Origin: Klebsiella quasipneumoniae subsp. quasipneumoniae
Lineage (GTDB): Bacteria; Pseudomonadota; Gammaproteobacteria; Enterobacterales; Enterobacteriaceae
Direction of reading: 5' to 3'
DNA length: 64,000 nucleotides
Assembly: GCF_020525925.1 (NCBI RefSeq)
Contig: NZ_CP084876.1
Coordinates: 1,426,001 to 1,490,000 of the forward strand
Below, piece after piece: positions 9,106 to 19,800 of the stretch. The notes beneath the pieces are model-generated. The model did not search any database and was not told where the DNA came from. It was given only the letters and a program-made list of their open reading frames with translations. Position 1 is the first letter of the stretch. Each line of letters starts with the position of its first letter. Made by a program: the position numbers and the translations under genes.

Positions 9106-10117
9106 CTATAGAGTGCAGGAGGGCTTCTGCCAGGCAACCACGCAATTCCTACCTGCTTTTTTTGCCTGGTACAGGGCGCCGTCGGCACGGTTAAGTCATT
9201 CATTCTATACCGTTTTAGGATCCTCCGTTGTGGCAAGACCGATACTGATCGTAACGCTTTAGGCCAGTTTAACCCTGCTGCTGACGTCGCCTGGGTTGAT
9301 AATGGTCTGGCGGGTCCGCTCGGCGATGAGTTGCGCCTTCTGTTGGCCCACGTCAGACAGTAATAGCGCAAATTCCTCGCCGCCTGTTCTGGCCACAATA
9401 TCATCTCTGCGAACCTGATCCTGAAGTACCCCGGCCACATACTGAATAACAAGATCTCCCTGAAAGTGACCATATTTGTCATTGATGCGCTTGAAATGAT
9501 CGATGTCGCATAACAAGTTAGACAATGGTTTTGCACAGAGACCCGTTGCATTTTTTTATCAGCACAAGGTAAAAATAACGGCGGTTATACAGCTGCATCA
9601 GATAATCACGAATCGAGTTCTGATAGGCATTCTCATATTTATTGTTGGATAATTGATAAAGATTAAACGCATTAAGGAAAATAATGATAATAAAGATCAG
9701 AGTGCCCAGCGTTTCGAAAAGCCTCGCTTTATAACCTGTGTTCTCGCTAGCGACATCTGCGGTTGTTAAGAAAGAGAAGGTTAAGATATAAACGAAGTAG
9801 TAAAAATAGATTCCTGTCCAGAATATATTTCTGAAGCGGGTTAATGCCATCGTCGTGAAAAAAAAGAACGTCCATATGTAAGCCATTATATTACTGGCTA
9901 AGCGAATCGTTGGTTCATACAGGTGGATTGAGGAAAATCCAACAATCAGGACGATAGCTAAGGTCAGGCTTACACAGGCAAAGGTAATAATAATGTGATT
10001 ATGGGAGGCCAGCAGGCGATGCGAACGAAACTTGAATACTAATGCCGCGGTGATGATTTAGGTGAGTGTTAACGCGTTGCGGTAAAAATAGATGAGTCTG
10101 ATGGCCTGTTCATTAGG
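9106..10117 (-). pseudogene. Decayed membrane-anchored diguanylate cyclase (GGDEF)
   Basis: Fragments of one gene in shifting frames. The 5' part (about 9518-10117) encodes several hydrophobic segments (RSHRLLASHNHIIITF, MAYIWTFFFFTTMALT) followed by the start of a GGDEF domain (YLMQLYNRRYF). A frameshift near 9520 leads to a second frame with CDIDHFKRINDKYGHFQGD and the signature GGEEF. Another shift near 9262 leads to VTISIGLAT ... ADGALYQAKKAGRN, the usual GGDEF ending, with two in-frame stops, finishing at 9106-9108. A further stop (10058-10060) breaks the membrane region. So at least two frameshifts and three stops: not a functional c-di-GMP synthase. Confidence 0.88.
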
Positions 10118-10385
10118 TCATACCTGTCAGGGCAAGAAAACTATGTTTTTATGATCGTGAATATCAATATTTTGAATGTCTGTCGGGAGTGAGCAGTATG
10201 CTTTTCGTGCGGTCGCTGAGGACGATGTCATTACGTTTTACAACTCGTCTTTTCCTGTGAGTTGTTCATTTTAGTCGCAAAATTATAACTGGTGTTTTCC
10301 TCTTTTTAAAAAGAGGAATGGCGCCACAGGTTTTATATCTATAAATAAATCACTTTGTGCGTTAACAGGAAGGGGGCATTGATGA
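10118..10385. other. Junction region with a 22-bp perfect palindrome
   Basis: 268 bp of AT-rich DNA between the GGDEF pseudogene and the first island-type sequence. At 10297-10318 there is a perfect palindrome, each 11-base half TTCCTCTTTTT and its complement, with no spacer. The hsdM fragment begins abruptly about 70 bp later. It could be a terminator (A/T at its centre), a protein-binding site or an excision scar. Confidence 0.45.
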
Positions 10386-10781
10386 TCAGGTCGGTACCTT
10401 CTGTTCTTCACCAAAGGCCAGCCAACTAAAGAGGTATGGTTCTACGAGCACCCGTACCCGGATGGGGTGAAGAACTACAGCAAAACCAAACCGATGAAGT
10501 TTGAAGCGTTCCAGGCGGAAATCGACTGGTGGGGGAATGAAGCTGACGATTTTGCCAGCCGCGAAGAAAACAACCAGGCGTGGAAAGTGGGCATCGACGA
10601 CATCATTGCCCGCAACTTCAACCTTGATATCAAGAACCCGTATCAGGGTGAAACCATCAGCCACGATCCGGATGAACTGCTGGCGCAGTACCAGACGCAG
10701 CAGGCGGAAATCGGCGAGCTGCGTAACCAGCTGCGCGATATCCTCGGAGCCGCGCTGGCGGGCAACAAGGGGGCGAACTGA
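10386..10781 (+). pseudogene. hsdM: 3' fragment of hsdM (type I methyltransferase subunit)
   Basis: About 130 codons of the C terminus of a type I restriction-modification methyltransferase. The frame opens after a stop at 10383 and reads LLFFTKGQPTKEVWFYEHPY, the conserved post-catalytic region of HsdM, ending in QLRDILGAALAGNKGAN. The AdoMet-binding and NPPF catalytic parts are missing, so no methyltransferase can be made. Its stop overlaps the hsdS start by one base (TGATG), preserving the original operon spacing. A methionine at 10467 could start an internal remnant, but no function is expected. Confidence 0.88.
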
Positions 10782-10888
10782 TGGCCGTTGAGAAACTGAT
10801 CACCGACCACATTGATATCTGGTCCTCTGCACTGCAAACCCGCTCCATGGCCGGGCGCGGCAGTAACGGTAAAATCGACCTCTATGGT

Positions 10889-11102
10889 ATGAAGAAACTG
10901 CGCGAGCTGATTCTGGAACTAGCGGTGCGCGGCAAACTGGTACCGCAGGACCCGAATGATGAGCCAGCGTCAGAGCTGTTAAAGCGTATTGCCGCAGAGA
11001 AAGCGGAGCTGGTAAAACAGGGTAAAATTAAAAAGCAGAAGCCGTTGCTTAGGATTAGCGAGGATGAAAAGCCGTTTGAGCTGCCGGAGGGGTGGGAGTG
11101 GA
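10889..11102 (+). repeat. hsdS conserved region, copy 1
   Basis: Encodes the helical spacer before TRD1 (LRELILELAVRGKLV ... KPFELPEGWEW). It is a diverged direct repeat of 11759-11970. Such repeats are the usual sites of recombination that swaps hsdS target domains. Confidence 0.75.
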
Positions 11103-11758
11103 TCACTTTAAGTGAGATTGCCACGATTAATCCAAAGATAGAAGTAACAGATGATGAGCAAGAAATTTCTTTTGTCCCAATGCCATGTATTTCTACCCGA
11201 TTTGATGGTGCTCATGACCAAGAAATAAAAAAATGGGGTGAGGTGAAGAAAGGCTATACGCATTTCGCGGACGGGGATATTGCGTTAGCAAAAATAACAC
11301 CTTGCTATTGAAAATAGTAAGGCGGTGATTTTTAAGGGATTAAAAGGTGGTGTTGGAGTAGGTACAACAGAATTACATGTTGCTCGTCCGATAAGTTCAG
11401 AGCTAAACCTTCATTATATTCTTCTTAATATAAAATCACCTCATTATTTAAGTATGGGGGAATCAATGATGACTGGTTCTGCCGGTCAAAAACGAGTCCC
11501 AAGAAGTTTCTTTGAAAACTATCCAATACCGTTTCCACCAAATACAGAGCAGGCCAGAATAGTAGGGACTTTTTCGAAACTAATGTTCCTCTGCGACCAA
11601 CTGGAACAGCAATCTCTAACCAGTCTGGACGCACATCAGCAACTGGTGGAAACCCTGCTGGCAACGCTGACTGATAGCCAAAATGCCGAAGAACTCGCCG
11701 AAAACTGGGCGCGAATCAGCCAGCATTTCGACACGCTGTTTACCACGGAAGCGAGTAT

Positions 11759-11970
11759 TGATGCGCTTAAGCAAACTATTCTACAACTGGCGGTGATGGG
11801 TAAACTTGTGTCGCAAGATCCTAACGACGAACCTGCTTCTGAACTGCTAAAACGTATTGAGCAGGAAAAAGTGCAACAGATTAAAGAAGGCAAAATTAAA
11901 AAACAAAAACCGTTGCCGTCAGTAAGCGATGATGAGAAGCCGTTTGAGTTGCCGCAGGGGTGGGAATGGT
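11759..11970 (+). repeat. hsdS conserved region, copy 2
   Basis: Encodes the helical spacer before TRD2 (LKQTILQLAVMGKLV ... KPFELPQGWEW), a diverged direct repeat of 10889-11102 with shared segments such as QDPNDEPASELLKRI. Confidence 0.75.
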
Positions 11971-12549
11971 GTCGACTGCCTGATCTTGGTGAATTAGCTA
12001 GAGGTAAATCGAAACACCGACCTAGAAATGATCCTGCATTATACGTAGATGGTAACTTTCCTTTAGTGCAAACAGGGGATGTTTCACGTTCCAATGGGTC
12101 GATTAAGACATTTACTGCGTTGTATAATGAGTTAGGTGTTAAGCAGAGTAGAATTTGGCCAAAAGGGACTTTGTGTATCACTATCGCTGCAAATATTGCT
12201 GATTCTGGAATGTTAGAATTTGACGCTTGTTTTCCTGATAGTGTTGTAGTTTACTCCCCATATATTACCGATATTCCTGTTAAGTATTTTGATTTCTTTA
12301 TGAGAACAATGAAGTCTTCGCTAGAGAAATATGCCCCCTCAACTGCTCAAAAAAATATCAATTTAGATATTCTTAGCCAAGTATTTGTGCCATGCCCGCC
12401 ACTCAATGAGTTCGGACGTATTGTTTGCAAAGTAGAAATTTTATTTTCTCTTTTGGACACCCTCAAATCCCGTCTGCAATCCGCCCAGCAAACCCAGCTC
12501 CACCTGGCGGACGCGCTCACCGACGCAGCATTAAATTAAGGAACAGACG

Positions 12550-13650
12550 ATGCCGGTTCATCATGCAATCTGGCGAGTGGGGGAGAACCCTCAACCGCTG
12601 ACCATCAGCAAACTCGCCAGCGAGCAACTGTTGGAGAAGATGATTTTAAACGATCCGACGATTCTCTCCGATCAGTGGATGATCATCGGCCATCAGGAAA
12701 ATACGCTCGATAAAGGGCGTATCGACCTGCTGGCGATTGCGCCGGATGCCTCGCTGATCCTGATTGAGCTCAAGCGCGACCGCACGCCGCGTGAAGTGGT
12801 CGCGCAGGCGTTGGATTACGCTTCCTGGGTGGATGATTTAACCGCCGATCGTTTGTCGCAAATTTATGAAAAATTCTCCGGCGGCGGCAATCTGGGCGAT
12901 GCATTTCAGCAACGCTTCAATGCTGAACTTGAAGACGACGCCATCAACAAGTCACACCAGATAATCATCGTCGCGGCAGAGCTGGACCCTTCTACCGAAC
13001 GCATCGTCGACTATTTGAGTAAATACGGAATCTCGATTAACGTACTGTTCTTCAAGGTGTTCCAATATGGTGACGAGCAGTTCCTGAGCCGAACCTGGCT
13101 TATCGATCCTGGCGAAACGCAAACCAATGCCGCACAGGCCACGGCTACCAGCGCCAACGCGAAAGAACCCTGGAACGGCGAGTTTTACGTCTCGTTTGGC
13201 GATTCAAACAGTCGCGTCTGGGAAGAGGCGCGTCGCTATGGTTTTATCAGCGCGGGGGGCGGGAGTTGGTACAGTCAGACCTTAAAACAGCTTCAGCCTG
13301 GCAACCGCGTCTGGGTGAAAATACCGGCAACGGGTTACGTCGGCGTCGGTATTGTACAGAGCGGCGTTGAGCCTGCCGGCAGCTTCACCATCAACACTGA
13401 CGACGGTGAAAAGCGGGCGATGGATGTGCTTAAGTACAGCGATCTCTATCACCTGAATGCGGATGACCCCGACAAGTCTGAGTATTTTGTCCCAGTGAAG
13501 TGGCTGGAAACCCGCAGTGAGCAAGAGGCGGTAAACGAAGTCGGATTCTTCGGCAATCAAAACACAGTGTGTAAGCCCACCACGCCGAAATGGCGTCACA
13601 CCGTCGAAAAATTAAAACTCTATTTTAAAAGCTGGGATATTCAAGTGTAA
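12550..13650 (+). CDS. PD-(D/E)XK nuclease with a C-terminal PUA/EVE-like domain
   Basis: 366-residue protein. The N-terminal half (about 20-170) has a NucS/DUF91-like nuclease core with D59, E73-L-K75 and Q86-x3-Y90, the PD-(D/E)XK arrangement. The C-terminal half (about 190-366) starts GEFYVSFGDSNSRVWEEA and contains GNRVWVKIPATGYVGVGIV, which resembles PUA/EVE-type folds that read modified bases. Nuclease plus modified-base reader would make a type IV-style restriction enzyme; the second domain is assigned by eye and is uncertain. It starts 10 bp after hsdS, so it rode in the type I operon, yet its frame is intact. A terminator follows at 13668. Confidence 0.75.
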   Translation: MPVHHAIWRVGENPQPLTISKLASEQLLEKMILNDPTILSDQWMIIGHQENTLDKGRIDLLAIAPDASLILIELKRDRTPREVVAQALDYASWVDDLTADRLSQIYEKFSGGGNLGDAFQQRFNAELEDDAINKSHQIIIVAAELDPSTERIVDYLSKYGISINVLFFKVFQYGDEQFLSRTWLIDPGETQTNAAQATATSANAKEPWNGEFYVSFGDSNSRVWEEARRYGFISAGGGSWYSQTLKQLQPGNRVWVKIPATGYVGVGIVQSGVEPAGSFTINTDDGEKRAMDVLKYSDLYHLNADDPDKSEYFVPVKWLETRSEQEAVNEVGFFGNQNTVCKPTTPKWRHTVEKLKLYFKSWDIQV

Positions 13651-13667
13651 AATCTCAAACTAACGAG

Positions 13668-13686
13668 AGGCCTGAAAAGGCCTTTT
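13668..13686 (+). terminator. Terminator after the nuclease gene
   Basis: AGGCCT (13668-13673) pairs with AGGCCT (13678-13683) around a GAAA tetraloop, followed by TTT. Short, but placed 17 bp after the stop, separating the hsdMS-nuclease remnant operon from the ATPase-helicase operon. Confidence 0.7.
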
Positions 13687-13847
13687 GTCATTTCTTCACC
13701 GGATAGATTCTTATCGAGACGCGCAAGGGAGAGTCGCGCCCGCCTGTTTTACGCTAGCGGTCTGCTAGTGACAGCCAGCTCGCAGGGAGTGAGCTGACCG
13801 TGTTTAACGCCCTACCGAGGGGCGTAAATTGCATACAGAGGTTAATG

Positions 13848-16800
13848 ATGGCTAAAGCGCACTCCACGCCGCTCAACGATATTGCGATTATCGCTGCGAA
13901 TTTAAAAGACCGTTATAAAAACGGCTTCCCTGTTTTGAAAGAAATTGTGCAAAACGCGGATGATGCGCAGGCATCATCCTTAATCTTTGGCTGGAGCCCG
14001 GGCATTGCCGGATCCGATCATCCATTACTGGGTGATCCTGCGCTTTTCTTTATCAATAATGCGCCGCTGACACTCGAAGATGTAGAGGGGATCCTCTCCA
14101 TTGGCATTGGCACCAAACCGGGCGACGAAAATGCGGTGGGGAAATTTGGGCTCGGTATGAAAAGCCTGTTCCATCTCGGTGAAGTATTCTTTTACCAGTC
14201 TTTTGACTGGCATACCGCCTCGGCCAAATCAGACGTTTTTAACCCCTGGGACAGTTACAGGTCTGCCTGGGCCGAGGTGAGCGTGCAAGATAAAGTTCGT
14301 CTTGAGGATGAAGTCCGCGCAATTACCCAAAATGAGTGTGATGGTTATTTCGTTGTCTGGGTTCCGCTGCGTTCAGAGAGTATCTATCAGGCCCGGCAAG
14401 ATGATGAAAACTTTATTATTGTTGGCGAAGACTATCGTTATGAGGTGCCTGATTTTATCACTGACCGGCGATTAGGGGATAAGCTCGCCAGCCTTTTACC
14501 GCTGATGAAAACCTTGCAGGACATTGAGCTGGTTGTGAAAACAGGGCAGGGGTATCAGCGTCAAATACATATCTCGCTGCCTGAAAAGGCGACTCGCCCA
14601 CAATTTACCAATCTTAATGGTGCTGGGGAATGGCAAGGCAACATTAGCGTTCAGCATGCTGGATTGCCGGACCCTCAGCAAAAATACTACGTCGGGCATG
14701 AGGTTTTGCTGAATACGCCTGAGTTTTCTGCCCTGAAATCACAACGCACCTGGCCATTCAGTTATTCACGAGAAGGTAAGAAGACCGCGGATAAAGCGCT
14801 GCCTCATGCCGCTGTGGTGATGCTGGCGGAGAAAGTACCTGAAGGAGAGGCAACGCTGACGGTGGAATGGGCGGTGTTTTTACCTTTAGGTGAGCAGGAC
14901 ACCGCGCAGCATGCGCAGAAACAAAAATTCTCTCTTTCTGGTCAATACTCGTATCAAATTATTCTGCACGGCTACTTTTTCATTGATGCCGGGCGAGTGG
15001 GTATCCAGGGGTTGGCTACACTCACCAGCGCCACGCCGTTATTCAATGCCCCTGATTCTCCTGCTCAGGAACAACTGGTTCAGGAATGGAACCGCTGTCT
15101 TGCTACTCAGGGAACGTTGCCGTTATTACCGAAAGCGCTTGCCTCTCTTATGTCGCTTATTCACGCCGGAGATGCGGAAAAAGCGGCAATTTCGGATGGT
15201 GTGCGTAGAGCTTTGCGCAACAATAATGCCTGGCTCCATTGGGTAACGTTGTACCATCTGTGGGTATGCGAACTAACGCGGGATGGAAGTCAGTGGTATT
15301 TAGTTGATGCGAACACTCCCGTTCGTCTATTGCCTGCCACACCTTCAGGTGAAGCGCATCGCCCCTGGGAAGTGCTGCCCGCGCTGGAAAGCCTGGGTGT
15401 AACGCATAGATTTATCGATGAAACGCAGCCGAATATCTATAACGAATTTAAAAGTAAGTGGCAGTTGTCAGAGATTCAGGCGTTGCTACAGGCCATACCG
15501 TCAATGGTGTTTACAGCACCAAAGCTCACGAACTATCTCAATCAACTGCTGAAAGCGTTGCCGATTGCGTCGGATAATTATTCCCGTGACCTGATGTCGT
15601 TGCTCAGGAAAACGTTCTCTGACGTGCCGTTGGTGGAGCTTTCACGAAACCAGACGGCGATCGGTGAATTGATGGCGCTCATTCGGCCGACCTGGCGTTA
15701 CAGAATTGCCATTGACCGTCAGGAGCAGGCCCTGTGGGAAACGCTTGGCCGTACGGTTATGGATACGCTGCTGGTGCCCGCTTTTCTCGATAACAGTAAA
15801 GAGCCCGCCAGTGCCTCTTTAAACTGGGAGACCGTCGGGAGCCTGCTGCAGGCGATGCAGGCGCAGGCTTCTGCCAGCGATGACTTTGAAAAACTGGTGC
15901 GGGATTTTATCGGCAAACTCTCCGCTCCCGATCGACTGGAGTTGTACCGCCGGTTTGATATATTGAAGATCTTTAAGGTTTCGCAGCCCACCGGTGCGCC
16001 ATACCTTGAAACGCGCCGTCATCTGCTTGACTTAAAACAAAAGCGCAGAGTCTTCAAACGTGGAGGCAGCGCCAACTTTGGCGTGGGGTTAAGCGCATTG
16101 TTGCAGCAGGCGCTGATCGAAAAAGAGGTCGTCCTGATCACCAATGATATTAATCAGACCCTATTTGGTGGTTCAGAATATTCAGAAGCGCAGGAGTGTG
16201 ACAGCGAGGGTGTGGTCCATCTGCTTGAGCTTCACCCTCGTCTGGATTTGCCGGCAAAACGCATTGACTTGCTTAATAAAATGGCTGCGGACGGTGACAA
16301 ATTCGGCCCCAGAGAGCGGCTTGCCTATCGCTATCTGATGCACGGTAATTCGGCTGATACCGGCGAGACTGAATTGTGGAAAGCGGGTAAGGCGCATCCT
16401 GTATGGGCAAAAATACTTTCTGATGCTAATTCACAACAGCGTAAGTGGACCATTATTTCGCCAGAGATTGAGCAGAACCTCGGGCTGACTCCCGGATTCG
16501 AGAAGGCGCTCAGGCTTGATAGTGTAACGCCGGATCATGTGATCCAGCGCTTCAAAGAAAGCCTAGAATATCTGGAGTTTGATGACTTATCTGCAGAAGA
16601 TGCGGAAGAAGTTCTGTTGCACATTGGGCGCGCTATGGGTGAAACAATGTGGCGGCAGATGGCGCTTCATCGTAGGGAAGGCAAAGAGGGGTACATATCC
16701 CTTGATGAGCGTTGTTTCTTACGTGGGGGGCGCATTGAACTGCCCACTGAATTGAATGACAACGTGACGTTCATCCAGTCCGCCAGCCAACCGGAAGTGC

Positions 16801-19800
16801 AGGAGCAGCAGCGCAAATATCTGCCAATGGTGAACGCTGAGCATGCAATCATGCTGGCTTTATCTGAGCCGAATCCGGGACAATTCTGCGATTTTATCCT
16901 GCAATTGTTAATGCAGCCGACGAATGACGTGTCTTCAGAGAGAGCGTTCAACAACCTGCGCAGCCAGAAATGGCTTTTGCACCGTGGTGTGGCGATAGCA
17001 CCAGAAAATATTCTGGATATCAGCGCGAAAGACTATCCGGAGATCGCGAAGCTGACTGAAGCGACGCCGCGCATCGCTCTGCTTGAGGATATTGTTCTAT
17101 CAGATGACGCTAACCGTGCGCTGAGTCCATGGGTCGTGCGAGGTAAGGCTGCGTTTTACAAAGCGCTCACTGTGGCAGGTACACTTCCGCTTTATGCTAT
17201 CGGCAGCAGCTTACGTCTCACTGACACGATTATTCTTCAGGCCAGTGACAGATCTTACGCGTTTGATAACTTTGACGGCTGGCGGCTTTTAATTGAGTGC
17301 CTCAAAGGTGCTGAGTCACTTGAGGGCAATGAGGCCATCAATGCGCTGAGTTTTGCGCATCCGGTGACAGACAAGATAGTTTCCAGCTACCGACGTCTTG
17401 TCGACAGCATGAATCCAACCCAAGGCGTTGAATTGCGTAAAGCGCTGTTAAGCTCGCTGTGTCATACCCATTCAGAACCCTCCAGCGTACTGCGTTCAAT
17501 GCAGCTCAGGACGGCAGCGGATACCTGGGCGTTAGCCACCGATCTCTGTTATGGCGTAACGGGCGCAGAACGTAGTGCTGTTCTACATGATGACGACTGG
17601 GCGTATTTGTCCCCCTGGCTGCAGGCTAATGACTTGTCGGTAGACAGTACTGAGTCCGAAGGGCATCTCAGTCATGTTGAGTATTCTGCCAGTGTCTTAA
17701 GGGAATACTTTGCGCCCTGGGAACGTTGGGTTCCACGTAAGGCAATCGCTGCGCTGCTGGCCTTGCTGGCGGGGAATCGTAAGGTTCGTAAGCTGTGTGA
17801 AAGTTACCTGGGGCTGCAAAGTTATGCCCTGTTCGTGAATGAACTGTCGCAAGACAGTAAACCCTTAACCAACCATGACGCTCACTTTGCTGGGTTAACG
17901 CTCTTACAGTGTATTGAGAAATATGCCTTTGCCGTGAAGGTTTACGAAGAAAACACGTTGCAGGTTCACTCACTGTTCCAGGAACGTTTGACCGTGGCGC
18001 TGGCAACTGATCTGGATACGATCTTTGTGGGTCAGCACGGCTACGCTTTTTATACCGGCCAGGCACCGCAAATCTTCATTCGCCGATTTTCCCCAGACCA
18101 GTACACGCCTCAGCAACTTTTGGCGATTCTGAAACGCAGCACCAGTTGGCTGCAGGAAGGTATTTATCTGCAGAGGGCAAGGCTGGACACGCTCTGGCAA
18201 TCCTTTGAGCAGGCCGAGCAGCTGGATGTGAATATCGCTCGCGTCACAATTCTGAATAGCATCGTAGAACGCCTGAAAACGCTGGGCCTTAAAAACTCTC
18301 AGCTTAACGTTTTAATGAGAGCCTATGAGAGTGAGCTTCACTCTCTTGCTGAAAGTAGTGACGGCAAGTCGCTCCACAGCCCGAGGCTCACTGAAATTGT
18401 CTATGACATTGCGAATGCCATCCGAGATCGCCCTGAGCTGCAGGCTGAAATATTAACAGCGGTCAGAAAGCGTATAGAGGATGCTCAGTATCAGCCATCA
18501 AGCGTTCCTTTTGAGCTGTTCCAGAATGCCGATGATGCGGTAGAAGAGTTGTTTACGCTGGATAGCGATGCCCGTCATGAGCGGGGGCACCAGAAATTTA
18601 TGGTGAAAGAGCAAAACGGCGGGTTGTCGTTCTTCAACTGGGGTCGAGAAATAAACCGCTTCCAGAGCGTGAAAAATGAGCAAGTCGAGAATGTTCATGA
18701 TGGCTACAAAAACGATCTGAAAAAAATGCTGGCGCTTTACCAGTCAGATAAAGAGCAGGGCGTTACCGGCAAGTTCGGTCTTGGCTTCAAAAGCTGTCTG
18801 CTGGTGTCTGATAATCCTTACCTATTGTCGGGGCGGCTGGCGACTAAAATAGCGGGTGGAATTGTGCCCGAGTCCTGTGACGCTGAAAGCTATAAACAAC
18901 TAAATCAACTCACTGAAAGTGCCGCGATAAATGGCTTGTCACCAACTCTTGTGTATTTGCCACTGCGCCAGCATATGCAAGCGGAAATGGTGTTAAAAGA
19001 TTTTACTCTGTATGCAGGTTTACTAAATCTTTATGCACGTAACTTGCGCCAGATTGTCATTGATGAGCATGAATGGCGCTGGGAGCCTGCTCAGTATAAA
19101 CGTATTCCTGGTCTGTCATTGGGCAAGGTTATGTTGCCGAACAGCAAGGGTGTTCAGTCACCAGTGCGAGTGGCGGTTTACCAGACCGAAATCGATTATG
19201 AACGCTGCCATCTAGTTTTCCAGGTCACGCGCAGGGGCCTGAGAGGTTTTGACACTCATATTCCGCGATTGTGGAATTTGTCTCCGTTGATGAGTGATAC
19301 CCGGCAGGGTTTTTTGATTAACGCTGGATTTGAGGTTGATATTGGTCGGCGCCAGTTGGCTATTGAAGCTGAACGTAACCGGGGCATAATTCAGAAAGCA
19401 GGGGCGAAAGTTCATTCTCTGCTGGAATTGCTCTGGCGTGAAACTGAGTATAACTGGGAGGCGCTGGTTGCTGAGTGGGAACTAAGCCCAGAATTAACTC
19501 ATAGTCAGTTTTGGGAAAGCATATGGGACGTAATGTCTACAGGCATCAGTAACGACGCTACCGCGATGGAAAATGAAAAGTTGCTACAGCAACTTTACGA
19601 AAGCGAAAACGGCATCATGAGCTTCTATCGCTCATATCCCGCGCTGCCCAACGGATTTAAAGAGCAGGCTGCCGGGCTGATAAAGTGGAGCGACAGAGTG
19701 CGTTGTGCGGATGAACTGGTTTCTCGTCTGGCGAGTTCACTGATTTATCTCCCTGCGTTTCAGGCATTGCACAGTGCACAGTGCCTGGTAGCAGACACGA

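Larger units (their letters stand above)
10781..12539 (+). pseudogene. hsdS: Frameshifted hsdS (type I specificity subunit)
   Basis: Two reading frames that together encode a full HsdS of the type IB (EcoAI-like) kind. Frame one (10781-11311) gives the first conserved region (ending LPEGWEW) and the start of TRD1, ending at AKITPCY then stop. A one-base insertion at about 11300-11305 shifts the frame; removing it continues into KAVIFKGLKGGVGVGT (from about 11325). The second frame holds the rest of TRD1, the second conserved region and TRD2, ending at 12539. Restart at 11325 would give a half-subunit with TRD2. With hsdM truncated and no hsdR in the window, the system is dead unless these parts serve a system elsewhere. 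Confidence 0.88.

Noticed and set aside
10467..10781. A 104-codon open frame as an intact small gene
   Set aside because: It is the in-frame tail of HsdM; upstream codons also encode HsdM sequence, so this is a fragment, not a gene.
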